64,000 nucleotides of DNA, taken from positions 83,104-147,103 of the forward strand of contig CAUYUJ010020273.1 of NCBI GenBank assembly GCA_963575745.1, read 5' to 3'. Position 1 is the first letter of the stretch. Each line of letters starts with the position of its first letter. The notes under the pieces are model-generated. The model made no database searches, was not told the DNA's origin, and worked only from the letters and a program-made list of their open reading frames with translations. The position numbers were made by a program, and so were the translations under genes. This document shows, one piece after another, positions 43,539 to 53,935 of this stretch. The stretch comes from Prorocentrum cordatum. Lineage: Eukaryota; Sar; Dinophyceae; Prorocentrales; Prorocentraceae.

Positions 43539-46500
43539 TTGAATGTTGACCAGGTGCGGGTCACCAGATGCACTCACCCGGGTGGTTGGTGACAGTGTCG
43601 GCGTCGCCGTGGGCGGCTCTGTCGGCGCCGCAGTCGGAGCAGCCGTCGGGAAACTGGTCGGTGCCTTCGTCGGTGCCGCAGTCGGCGCAACTGTCGGCAA
43701 CACTGTCGAGGATTTTGTTGGTGCCACGGTCGGCGCGGCTGTCGGCGAAAATGTCGGCGACCCCGTCGGTGCCGCAGTCGGTGCAACTGTCGGTACCGCC
43801 GTCGGTGCCTCCGTTGGTGCCGCAGTCGGCGCACCTGTGGGGAAAGCGGTCGGTGCCACCGTTGGTGCCGCGGTCGGCGCTGCTGTCGGAGGTGCAGTTG
43901 GCAAATCTGTCGGCGCCGCCGTCGGTGCCGCAGTCGGTGCCACGGACGGCGCGACTGTCGGAGCCGCAGTCGGTGCACCTGTCGGTGAAGTGGTCGGCGC
44001 CTTCGTTGGTGCCAAAATCGGCACACCTGTTGGTGCCGCAGTCGGCGCGGCTGTCGGCGCAACAATCGGCGAGGCTGTCGGCACGGCTGTCGGAGCCGAA
44101 GAAGGCGAGGCTGTCGGGAGACCCGTCGGCGCAACTGTCGGGGATTCGGTCGGTGCCATCGTCGATCCCGCAGTTGGCGCAGCTGTCGGCGCACCTGTCG
44201 GCGACGCTGTCGGCGAGGCTGTCGGTGCACCAGTCGGCGCACCCGTCGGGGAAGCGGTGAGTGCTTTCGTTGGCGCTGCAATCGGCGCACCTGTCGGTAC
44301 CGCAGTCGGCGTGGCTGTCGGTGCCGCAGTCGGGGATCCAGTCGGGGAAGCGGTCGGTGCCATCGTTGGTGCCGCACTTGGCGACCCCGTCGGTTCGACT
44401 GTCAGCGTGGCTGTCGGTACCGGAGTCGGCGAAGCTGTTGGGGAACTGGCCGGATTCGTAGTTGGTGCCTCAGTCGGCGCAGCTGTCGGCGCAGCAGTTG
44501 GCGCAAGTGTGGGTACCGCCGTCGGTGCCGCAGTCGGCGCACCAGTCGGTTCGGCTGCCGGTGCCGCAGTCGGCGCACCTGTGGGGAAAGCAGTCGGCGC
44601 CACCGTTGGTGCCGCGGTCGGCGCAGCTGTCGGCGCAGCACTCGGAGCTCCTGTCGGTTCGGCTGTCGGTGCCGCAGTCGGTGAACTTGTCGGTGCTCCT
44701 GTCGGTGCCTTCGTTGGTGCCGCAGTCGGCGCACCTGTGGGGAGAGCGGTCGGTGCCACCGTTGGTGCCGCGGTCGGCGTGGCTGTCGGAGGTGCAGTTG
44801 GCACATCTGTCGGCGCCGCCGTCGGTGCCGCAGTCGGTGCCACAGACGGCGCGACTGTCGGCGCAAGTGTCGGCGTGGCTGTCGGTAACGGAGTCGGCGA
44901 AGCTGTTGGGGAACTGGTCGGATTCGTTGTTGGTGCCTCAGTTGGCGCAACTGTCGGCGCAGCAGTTGGCCCAACTGTGGGTACCGCCGTCGGTGCCGCA
45001 GTCGGCGCACCAGTCGGTTCGGCTGTCGGTGCCGCAGTCGGCGCACCTGTGGGGAAAGCGGTCGGCGCCACCGTTGGTGCCGCGGTCGGCGCAGCTGTCG
45101 GCGCAGCACTCGGAGCTTCCGTCGGTTCGGCTGTCGGTGCCGCAGTCGGTGAACTTGTCGGTGCTCCTGTCGGTGCCTTCGTTGGTGCCGCAGTCGGCGC
45201 ACCTGTGGGTAACGCAGCCGGCGCGGCTGTCGGTGCAGTAGTCGGCGCGGCTGTCGGAACCGCACTGGGCGCAACTGTTGGGGAATGGGTTGGCGCCATC
45301 GTTTGCGCCACAGTCGGAGCCGCTGTCGGAGCACCAGTAGGGGCCGTCGTCGGCAGAGCTGTCGGTGCCGCGGTCGGCGCAACTGTTGGAGAGGCGGTCG
45401 GTGCCATCGTTGGTGCCGCAGTCGGCGCGTATGTCGGTGCACTCGTCGGCGTAGCCGTTGGGGCGGCTGTTGGTGCGACAGTTGGGGCAGCTGTCGGGGC
45501 AGCGGTAGGTGCCGACGTCGGCGCACTCGTCGGGGAGAGAGAGAGGGTTGGCGGGAGCAAATCGGCGAAGGTCGGGGACGCTGTTGGGGCGATGGTGAAG
45601 GCCGGCGGTGGCAAGTCGGCGACGGTTGGACGAGCTGTCGGTGCTGCTGTCGGCGCAGCGGTCGGAGCAAGGGTCGGTGCCTGCGTGCAGGTGACGCTGG
45701 CCTCGTCGGCGAAGAATGCGGAGGTCCCAGACATGATGAAATTGCGCCCCCACACCTGGACGTACTGTGGGGGCATGTCCGTCAGGATGTTGAACCCGAT
45801 CGAAAACTCGCTCGTATTGGAGAACTCGACCATGAAGCAACGCTTCGCCTGGTCCACGGTGACGGCTGATTCATCTGGACAAGTGACGTTGGTCAGCAAA
45901 TTTGGGTCAGAAGGGTTGTCGCAACCGTGGCCGAACATCCGCGACACCGTCTTGACTCCGAACTTCCCGCCGGAACTGGAGACGTACTTCTTGGAAGTCC
46001 TGCCGGGGATCGCCGTTTTGATCGACGCCGTCACGTAATTCAATGGGGTCGGGCTGCTGCTCGACATGGTGTCGTACTCATACAACTCCAAATCGAAATC
46101 GATGTCGCCGTCGACCGTGTAGACAGCGCTGACGCCGTCGAGAAGCAAGACCTCGTTTTCCCCGTCCTTGTAGTGGTCAATGTCACAGAACGTCAGCTTT
46201 GGCAGAACTGGCGTGATAGGGCACCAGGTGTGGTTTCTCACGAACCCCCCCCTCAGCGAGACAAACTCTCCGATGAGGAGATTCACTGTCGCCTGCGCCC
46301 CGACAATGATGTTCCAATTCGTGTTTCTGGGAACATACTTACTCGTATTTACGAAGACCACGTCGATCAGGATCCCATTTGAAAGCTGTCCGACTCCATA
46401 GTATCTGAGCTCCTTGGGCCTGTCGAACTGCGGTCCCAATCCGCCAAGATTAGAATGGGATGACCTCCCTTGACCATCGGTGTTCGTGCCAAACTGGATC

Positions 46501-46898
46501 CAGTCCTCACAGTGTCCTTGAATTGGTAGCGGTGCAGTCTCGGGGCACTCCTCTGGACACGCGCAACACATTGTACTTGATGAAAAATCGTCATCGTCAT
46601 AATAAGGATCGAAGCAAATACCTGAAAATGGTTCTTCGACGTCGTGAGTGTAGACTTCGCAAGAGTGGCCAAATCTGTTGGTAGCTCCGTTTGCAGTATC
46701 TACACACGCTTCTGGCGCTAGCGTTGCAAATGCTTGCTTTCGCTCAGGCGCCCGCGTTGATGCCCGATGCTCCTCCTGTGGAGGTTTGGTGACTTCCTGC
46801 ACCTGATCGTGCGACACGCCGAAAAAGGCCTGAAGCATGAAAACGTCTACGCCTCCGACGCCTTCTGGCGCCTGCGATTCGCGCGTGCCATCGACCAC
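43539..46898 (-). CDS. PT-repeat secreted/surface protein, exon 1
   Basis: The frame is open from 46,898 (GTG codon, not a start); the first in-frame ATG is at 46,838, and further 5' exons are likely because no signal peptide is present. Residues counted from 46,898: a Cys-rich module at 64-118 (CVDTANGATNRFGHSC, then PYYDDDDFSSSTMCCACPEE), of the C.DT..GAT..G..C...YD...F...MCC.C type common in dinoflagellates; a roughly 270-residue ectodomain (125-400) with KLTFCDIDHYKDGENEV, GCDNPSDPNLLT and VWGRNFIMSG, matching the F.DLD...E...DNP.dp..L pattern of that family (recalled); then about 700 residues of xPTx repeats (APTAAPTVAPT); then SASGDPHLVNIQ, the start of the GDPH module. With exon 2 the product is at least 1,247 residues from the ATG. 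The likely role is an extracellular or wall protein with a glycosylated Thr/Pro stalk; this is inferred. Confidence 0.8.
43575..45690 (-). repeat. 12-bp coding minisatellite (xPTx)n with 468-bp higher-order repeat
   Basis: Tetrapeptide units APTA, APTV, GAPT and so on repeat about 175 times. A longer period is visible: GTTGGTGCCTCAGT(C/T)GGCGC (plus strand) at 44,461 and 44,929, 468 bp apart (39 units), with the following 300 bp over 90% alike by eye. Because 12 is a multiple of three, the opposite strand is also open (VGAAVGAA), which is a shadow. Confidence 0.9.
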
Positions 46899-46925
46899 CA
46901 GTGCACCTGTTTGGCGCCGCGCACA

Positions 46926-47060
46926 AGGGGGGAGGGGAAGAGGGGGGAAGGCTTCTTAGCAAGAGGCTGCTTGTCAGAAGGCGCGGGCCTTACCTCTCCA
47001 GACAAGGCCCGCGCCTTCGAAGGAGCACGGGTGCCTCGAAGAAGCCTTCCGGCCTCCCCC
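46926..47060. mobile_element. Fold-back element, family A copy 2
   Basis: GGGGGGAAGGCTTCTTAGC, GCTTGTCAGAAGGCGCGGGC and, across the loop, AAGGCCCGCGCCTTCGAAG and GAAGAAGCCTTCCGG. Same arms and order as 20,931-21,060. It lies immediately upstream (minus-strand sense) of the PT gene's first recognised exon. Confidence 0.8.
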
Positions 47061-47223
47061 TGGCCCCCTCTGCGCGCTGCCGACCTGTGGCAGACGTGGC
47101 CGCACTGTCCGCCGGCCTCCGCTCCAGGGGGGCGACAGGGCGCGTGACGGGCCGGCCAGGCGGCCCCCTCTCGCTGCTGCACCCGATCCGGGGTCCATCC
47201 AGACCCGGGTCAGTCGGGCTCTT

Positions 47224-47310
47224 TGCAGGATCCTGCAAGATCCTGCGGGATCCTGCAGGATCCTGCGCCCAAGCCTGGGCCAGTGCACCCCCCCAGGATC
47301 CTGCAGGATC
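47224..47310. repeat. Palindromic decamer array (GGATCCTGCA)n
   Basis: GGATCCTGCA or GATCCTGCGG units repeat four times at 47,228-47,267 and twice more near 47,293-47,310. The unit TGCAGGATCCTGCA is self-complementary, so each pair can form a cruciform. Confidence 0.85.
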
Positions 47311-47571
47311 TGGCGCCCTGGCCGCCCCCCGTCTGCACTGACCCCCGTCCCTCGAGCCCCGATGCTCCCTCTTCCGTGGCTCTCTGGGCCGGCAACAGCC
47401 TTCTCGGCTGCATGGGCCACAGAACGGCCGCGCCTATTATCTGCCTCGCGCGGCAGAGCACGGGAGAAGGGCACGAAGTGGAGAAGCGCATTCCTGCGAC
47501 CTGGTATCAGAACCGGCCAGCTCCATAGAACGTATGATTTGAGCCTGTGTGTGATTCCTCGGCCCAAACGG

Positions 47572-47586
47572 CCTGAGCCAAAATGG
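47572..47586 (-). other. DinoSL-like 15-mer, possible relict
   Basis: The minus strand reads CCATTTTGGCTCAGG, 14 of 15 identical to the 3' part of the dinoflagellate spliced leader. It lies about 675 bp upstream of the PT gene's recognised coding region on the same strand. Only the 3' part is preserved, so chance is possible. Confidence 0.45.
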
Positions 47587-48792
47587 TAGGAGGGAGAAGA
47601 CCATGATGCTTCGGCGCGAATTTTCCGACGGTTTGCCAAGAGCGCCAGCAGTGAGGAGGAGCCGCAACAGTAGTAGCAAGGAAACGGTGAAGGGCGAAGG
47701 AGGCCAGGCCAGCCCCCATAAAACCTCCGTCCTCTCGGCCTCCCTATGCCCTCCTGCCCTGCACGACCCTCCCCCTTCCCCTCCCCTCCTTACCCTCTAT
47801 CAGCCGCCTTCCACAATCTGGATGGCACGCATTCGTTAACTTTTTGTCGAACCGGCTCCTGACCGACGACATGGCCCACAGAAGACCCAGTTGGAGCATT
47901 AGGACCACCATGTTTGAAGTTGTATTGGGGCTCCATTTGAGCGACGATCGCGAAAACGGGCTTTACGCGAGATGACGTAGCGAATTGACGCCGCAGCTTA
48001 CGCGGGCCGCCAACGCGGCACGCTACATTGTAGACGAGGGCGCTCACGCGCGACCACCTTACGCCGGCAGCTTACGCGCCACTGTCGGCGCAGACGACCC
48101 CGTTCTCCTCTGTCGCCCCCTCGCGGCAGGAAGGGCCCGACCGAGACGATGCAATCACCGTGGAAGCGTCTGCTTGCATTCCCACTGCCCTGCCAAGGCC
48201 TGGGCTTGGGGCTGATACAGACCACCCCATGTCCGGGGGCGCGCAGACATGGATTAGCGATCCGTGGACTTGGCGCGCGGCCGCCAAAGTCCATGGATCG
48301 GGGGGGGGGCCCAGACTGTGGCAGGTGCCGCCCCCTTCGGCGGCGGAAGCCCGCGATTTCCCATGGCAACGGGACCCGCCGCTGATCCACGCCCCCTTGA
48401 TTCGGCTACGCGCAAGCGTGACCCCTGGGCCGCGGGGAAACCAGACCTGGGCGCGCGAGCCGCTGCTGCCGCTTCGTTTTCGGCCATCTGGGGACCCATC
48501 CGTGCCCGCACCAAGAAGGTCACTCCGGCGAAAGGTCACTCTTACGTCTGGTCGATTGATGCACCTTTGCGATCGCCTGACACGTGCAGTCCGCCAGGGC
48601 TGGCCTGCAGCAGCTCCCCCCAGGGGCTGGCCCGAGGCGGCAGAGAGAGCGCCGCTGCGAGACGCCTCCGACGGCGCCCAAGGGGGGATGCGCTCCGCTG
48701 GCACATGGCGAGAGGCCGCCCTCGAGGACTGCGGAGGGCGTCCCCGACGCTGAGCTCCGACGCTGCCAAAAATTTGCCACATCGCAAAAAAA
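47587..48792. other. Unassigned sequence with a hairpin
   Basis: CCGTGGACTTGGCG...CGCCAAAGTCCATGG (48,262-48,296) forms a roughly 14-bp stem. No gene recognised. A minus-strand frame from 47,679 starts with Leu-rich text (LLLLRLLLTAGAL) but from a TTG codon. Confidence 0.4.
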
Positions 48793-48980
48793 TGACGAAC
48801 CAACAACACACACCCATACCCATAGGGGGATCGGAGAGGGCTATGGGTACGTGTTGTCGGATGGGGGTCCCCGCTCGAACGGGAGCGTTCCCCAGGGTGG
48901 ACAACCCGCACCCATAGCCATGGCCAGTCCTCCTCCCAACGACCTCCCTATGGGTATGGGTGTGTGTTGTTCGTTCGTCA
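48793..48980. mobile_element. Fold-back element, family F (CCCATACCCATAG arms)
   Basis: The left end TGACGAACCAACAACACACA, CCCATACCCATAGGGGG and the right end (reverse-complemented TGACGAACGAACAACACACA, CCCATACCCATAGGGAGG) match at about 35 of 38 positions. The interior also pairs (GGCTATGGGT, GCTCGAACGGGAGCG). Almost the whole 188 bp is palindromic. No clear target duplication. Confidence 0.8.
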
Positions 48981-49217
48981 CGAGCCCCATCATTCTGCAG
49001 CATGTTCCGGGCCTGGTCCATCCGTGAGGGTCCCGGGGCCCGCAAGGGAGCGAAGAAACGCCTGGCTCCAGCAGGAACTGGATCGCCGGGATCTCCGGAC
49101 GGGTCGAGGCTTTCTCTATGAGCTTCCCGAGGCGCCCCCTGAGATTCTGCAGGTCGCCTATTGCAGCCACGGGGGATTGGGCCTCTGGGCGGGGCCCTCT
49201 GGGCGAGGGTGCGCTGT

Positions 49218-49262
49218 TAGACTAGATTTAGGTCGGGCATGTCCTCCTCCAGGCGGGTTTTA
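49218..49262. mobile_element. Terminal fragment of fold-back family E
   Basis: TAGGTCGGGCATGTCCTCC...CAGGCGGGTTTTAGA matches the reverse complement of the right arm at 41,520-41,562. No partner arm was found nearby. Confidence 0.5.
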
Positions 49263-49329
49263 GATGAGAAACTGAAAATAAGCCTGGCGAAAGGCACAAC
49301 CATATGAGGCTGCGAATGCCACATTGTGG

Positions 49330-51245
49330 GTGACGCTTTCGGTGGAGCTCCCTATGTTGCCACGAAACGTGCGAGAGGTGCGCCGAAGTCGGTGGCGCGG
49401 ACGCATGTGGACACCGCCACTGGGGCCTTCGGTGGAGCTCCCTATGGGGCCACGAAGCGCTGTCCTGGGTGGAGGAGACGCGTGCGAACTGCGCCATCGT
49501 GATCTTCGTTGGAGCTCTTTATGGGGCCACGAAACGCTGTCATGAGAAGAGAAAAGTATGCGAACTGCGCCACTGCCACCTTCGGTGGGGCTCCCTGATG
49601 GGGCCACGAAACACACTCCTGGGTGGGGGAGACGCATGCGGCCTGTGCCACTGGAGCCTTCGGTGGGGCTCCCTATGGGGCCACGAAGCACTGTCAAAGG
49701 TGTCACTGCCGCCTTCGGTGGGGCTCCCTGATGGACCACGAAAAGCTATCCTGGGCGGGGGAGAAGCATGCGATGACGCATGCGGCCTGTGCCATTGGAG
49801 TCTTCGGTGGAGCTCTCTATGGGCCACGAAGCGCTGTCCTGGGTGGCGTTGACGCATGCGGCCTGTGCCACTGGAGCATTCGGTGGAGCTCCCCATGGGG
49901 CCACGAAGCTTTGTCCTGGGTGGCGTTGACGCATGCGGCCTGTGCCACTGGAGCCTTGAGTTGAGCTTCCTATGAGGCCACGAAACACTGTCCTGGGTGG
50001 CGTTGACGCATGCGGCCTGTTCCAGTGGAACCATCCACGAAACGCTGTCCCGGGTGGCGTTGACGCATGCGGCCTGTGCCACTGGAACCTTCGGTGGAGC
50101 TCCCTATGGGGCCACGAAGTGATGTCCTTGGTGGCGTTGACGCATGCGGCCTGTGCCACTGGAACCTTCGGTGGAGCTCCCTATGGGGCCACGAAGCGTT
50201 GTCCTGGGTGGCGTTGACGCATGCGGCCTGTGCCTCTGGAGCCTTCGGTGGAATTCCCTATGGGGCCACGAAGCGCTGTCCTGGGCGGCGTTGACGCATG
50301 CGGCCTGCGCCACTGGAGCCTTCGGTGGATCTCCCTATGGGGCCACGAGACGCTGCCCAGGGCGGCGGTGACGCATGGGGCCTGTGCCACTGGAGCCTCT
50401 GGTGGAGCTCCCTATGCGGCCACGAAACGCTGTCCTGGGTCGCGTTGACGCATGCGGCCTGTGCCACTGGAGCCTTCGGTGGAGCTCCCTGTGGGGCCCC
50501 GAAACGCTGTCCTCGGTGGCGTTGACGCATGCGGCCTGTGCCACTGGAGCCTTCGGTGGAGCTCCATGTGGGGCCCCGGAACGCTGTCCGCTGTCCTGGG
50601 CGACGTTGACACATGCGGCCTGTGCCACTGGAGCCTTCGGTGGAGCTCCCTACGGGGCCACGAAACGCCGTCCTGGGTGGCGTTGGCGCATGCGGCCTGT
50701 GCCACTGGAGCCTTCGGTGGAGCTCCCTACAAGGCCACGAATCGCTATCCTGGGTGGCATTGACGCAGGCGGCCTGTGCCACTGGACCCTTCGATGGAGC
50801 TCCCTATGGGGCCACGAAGCGCTGTCCTGGGTGGCATTGGCGCATGCGGCCTGTGCCACTGGAGCCTTCGGTGGAGCTTCCTGTGGGGCCACGAAACGCT
50901 GTCCTGGGTGGCGTTGACGCATGCGGTCTGTGCCACTGGAGCCTTCGGTGGAGCTTCCTGTGGGGCCACGAATCGCTGTCCTGGGTGGCGATGACGCATG
51001 CGGCCTGTGCCACTGGAGCCTTCGGTGAACGCTGTCCGCTGTCCTGGGCGACGTTGACGCATGCGGCCTGTGCCACTGGAGCCGTCGGTGGAGCTCCCTA
51101 CGGGGCCACGAATCGCTGTCCTGGGCCTCTGGTGGAGCTCTCTATGCGGCCACGAAACGCTGTCCTGGGTGGCGTTGACGCATGCGGCCTGTGCCACTGG
51201 AACCTTCGGTGGAGCTCCCGATGGGGCCACGAAGCGCTGTCCTTG
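49330..51245. repeat. 77-bp satellite, about 25 units
   Basis: Consensus unit: GACGCATGCGGCCTGTGCCA, CTGGAGCCTTCGGTGGAGCT, CCCTATGGGGCCACGAAGCG, CTGTCCTGGGTGGCGTT. Regular 77-bp spacing is clearest at 50,067-50,530. Units near the edges (49,340-49,760 and 51,010-51,150) are truncated or diverged. Since 77 is 3 x 25 + 2, each unit shifts frame by two bases, which creates staggered open frames of about 75 codons on both strands. I assign no coding function. Confidence 0.95.
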
Positions 51246-52103
51246 CGCCATGGTGTTCGCCGGAAGGAGCAACTTGCGCTACACACCTCCCCGCACAAGA
51301 AAACGAGCGATTCCATTGTATGCCCATGACAAATGGTTCGAACCCCCTCTCAATGTCGCCCCCTTTTGATGACGAGTCAGACTGAAACGCGTTCGCAGCA
51401 GGGGCGAATCAATCCTGCGCTGCCCAGCACTGGCGAGGGGGGTCACATCAACACGGACGCCGCGGCCAATGCCATCAAATCCCCGGCGCGCATATGTGTA
51501 GGCAAAGCACGCAGTCAGCTTTGATGTCAATCTTGTCGAGGGCCGCTCGTTCCGATCATGCTGTCTGCGCGATGTGCCCGGCTCCTAGGAGCCCAGCTCC
51601 GCGACGCGGGAGCACGCCTTGCCTCCATTGCCTATCATATGTGTATGAGGGCCGTCGGGAATGCGTCCTCGGATCAGCGACAGCAGGCACACACGAGCAG
51701 AAGTGCTGAGATAGCAGCTGCCCGAATCATCTGGGACTGGCTTAACTCGGTAACGGATTTCTGGGTTGTCGATTTGCACGCTGATTCAACCGTGCACGCG
51801 TGACTCTTGATACCGGAATCAATCCCTGGATTCCAATCTTCCAATGACGACTGGCTCTGCTACCTCGCTACCGGCTTTGGGCGGTCGCGGATGATCTGGG
51901 TGCAGAGGACCCGGGCTCGGTGCACCAGAGCTCTGCGGACCCCGTCGGGGAGACCACAGCTGTCGAGCGGCGGCCGTGGGCTGGCCTGTCCCTTCCCGCG
52001 GCGTGCCTGCCGCAGAGCCCCCCCCCCCCACGAGCGTGCTCGCGCCGAGCCGGCCTGCCCAGGGCAGCAGAGCCAGGGCAGTCTGCAAGAAGCGCATCCG
52101 CAA
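51246..52103. other. Unassigned sequence
   Basis: One plus-strand frame (51,558-51,803, 81 codons) has ordinary composition (LGAQLRDAGARLASIAYHM) but no recognisable domain. Nothing else seen. Confidence 0.4.
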
Positions 52104-52465
52104 GGGCCGTCGGGCCTTCACAAACTCCCCCTGGGAGCGGCCACCCTGTCCGATGCACTCCGGATGCCCCTGCAGCTGCTCGTGGAAGGTCTTGCTCCAC
52201 GGGCCGCCGTGGGCAGTCAAGGAGGGCCGTCGGGACTCCACAAGCTCCCCCTGGGAGCGGCCACCCTGTCCGATGCACTCCGGATGCCCCCGCAACTGCT
52301 CGTGGAAGGTCTCTTGCTCCATGGGCCGCCGTGGGCCGTCAAAGAGGACCGTCGGGACTTCACAAACTCCCCCTGGGAGCGGCCACCTTGTCCGACACAC
52401 TCCGGATTCCCCTGCAACTGCTCGTGGAAGGTCTTGCGCCATGGGCCGCCGTGGGCCGTCAGAGA
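52104..52465. repeat. ~120-bp tandem repeat, three copies
   Basis: GGGCCGTCGGGACTTCACAA, CTCCCCCTGGGAGCGGCCAC and TGCTCGTGGAAGGTCTTG recur at 52,105, 52,224 and about 52,346 (120-122 bp). The minus strand is open through all three and reads a 40-residue unit containing TFHEQLQGHPECIGQGGRSQ, within a 348-codon frame (52,865-51,819). It could be an exon, but no family is recognised. Confidence 0.85.
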
Positions 52466-53247
52466 CCCCGTCGCCGACCAATGGTCGACCCGCAAGTGGG
52501 TGAACGGGGGCGGGCGCCGCCGCCCGTCGAAACCACGGGAGGACATCGGACCAGGCTGCATCCCGAGCGGCGGCATCCGATCTGCACGTCCGCCGCCTGC
52601 GGCGGCGGCGCGGCGCCAGAGGGAGAGGGGCAGAAGCGACGCCCGGCTGGAGCAGATCACGGCGTCGGAGGTCTGGGCGGCAGGGCGGCCTGGGCCGGAG
52701 CTGGGATGAGGCCCGGTCGATCCCCACGTCGTCAGCAACAGCCATGCTGAAACAACTGCACGGCGTCCAGAAGAAGAGCAGTCGACGTGACGAGGTCTGG
52801 ACACCTCGGACGGCGCTTGTGCCCCGTGCCGGCCTGCCTGGGGGCATGCTGGCACGGTTTACCACTCAGGCCGCAGAGGTACGGTGGGTGGACGAAAAAA
52901 TGCAAGTTGTTCGTGGACGCATGCGGCTGCACATGGACTGCGACAAGATCTCGACGCCCCCCCCCTGCCCCCTACATGTCACTGTTGGCGTCGGCGGGGA
53001 CAAACTGACGCAAGTCAACATTGAAATGCGGGGGTGAGGGGGCTCCTCAGAGATCGAGGGAGTCTGATGCAAATCAGCACGCTTCTCCCCAGAGCGCTCC
53101 AAAAACTTGCAATGTGTTGCCCACCGACTGCACCCAGTGTGCACACCCACATCGACCCTTGCAAGGCCAATATCCTGGCCGATGCCAGGCCGCGCCCGTC
53201 GGGCGGCCCGCGCGCCCGTGCGAGCCTATAGGGAACGCACCCCCCCT
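52466..53247. other. Unassigned sequence
   Basis: GC-rich, with several overlapping frames. No domain or RNA recognised. Confidence 0.4.
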
Positions 53248-53385
53248 CGGGCCAGGTCCCCGACCTGGCGCGCCTCCCCGCAGGCATCACGAGGCCTCGG
53301 GGCAGAGCCCCCATCGGGCCAGGTGCCCGACCCGGCGGGCCTCCCCGCAGGCACCACGAGGCCTCGGGGCATAGAGCCCCCCCGC
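53248..53385. repeat. 67-bp tandem duplication
   Basis: CGGGCCAGGTCCCCGACC...CCGCAGGCATCACGAGGCC recurs once at +67 (53,248 and 53,315) with a few substitutions. Confidence 0.85.
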
Positions 53386-53587
53386 TCTCCAGGCCGAGGC
53401 CTGCCGTGGCGACGCGGGAACGCCACGGCCGGATCCGCCGGCTGCCTCTGGGCAGGAGGACGAGGGAGATGAGGCGCGGAGGGGAGGGGTACAGTGAGGG
53501 CTGACTGGAGAGGGCGCGCGAGAGGACACGAGGCCCTTTCGAGGGCCACGTTGCCACAGGCATGTAGGAAGGCATGGGCCGCGAAGC

Positions 53588-53806
53588 TCAGGACACGAGG
53601 GTACCCTCGGTTTGGCAGGGTCGACCCACTAACCCAGACATGCGACGTCCTGATTCTTCCAGGACGGCGTCCCCGGAGGTCCAGACCCTCTCCCTGGGGC
53701 CGGGTTTTCCTCCTGGGTTGTCTTTTGGCGCGCCCGAGGCCCGGCGAGGGCCCCCCAGTGCCGAAAACTGGCAAAAACCTCCTGTCCTGATTTTTGTGCG
53801 ACGCGA
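53588..53806 (+). repeat. Dispersed family B, copy 2, with 40-bp upstream repeat
   Basis: 53,666-53,806 matches the other family B copies (GCCCGAGGCCCGGCGAGGGC, CCGAAAACTGGCAAAAACC, TGATTTTTGTGCGACGCG). The segment before it, AGGACACGAGGGTACCCTCG...TGGCAGGGTCG (53,588-53,625), recurs at 54,373-54,410 right after the MITE. Confidence 0.7.
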
Positions 53807-53879
53807 CCGTGTCTGGGAACCAGTCTCGACTGCGCCGGGGGCCCCGCCCCAAGAGCGAGGAAGGGTATGACATGAACTT

Positions 53880-53935
53880 TTCCTCCTCCTCCTCCTCGTC
53901 TTCCTCCTCCTCCTCCTCCTCCTCCTCCTCCTCCG
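53880..53935. repeat. (CTC)n microsatellite
   Basis: CTC triplets. Confidence 0.9.

Noticed and set aside
43543-46038. 831-codon open frame on the plus strand, VGAAVGA repeats
   Set aside because: It is antisense to the PT-repeat exon. A 12-bp repeat keeps both strands open, and only the minus strand carries recognisable modules at both ends.
47437-47679. Signal-peptide-like start (LLLLRLLLTAGAL) as 5' exon of the PT gene
   Set aside because: It starts from TTG, not ATG, overlaps the leader-like 15-mer, and has no supportable splice link to exon 1.
50067-50922. Staggered ~75-codon frames (MRPVPLEPSVELPMGPRS type)
   Set aside because: Offsets equal the 77-bp satellite unit, and reading frame changes between units.
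49330-51245. CRISPR-like array, because repeats are regular
   Set aside because: Units are contiguous, with no unique spacers, and the DNA is eukaryotic.
49330-51245. tRNA-gene array, because the unit is 77 bp
   Set aside because: No cloverleaf, A/B box or T-loop sequence could be found in the unit.
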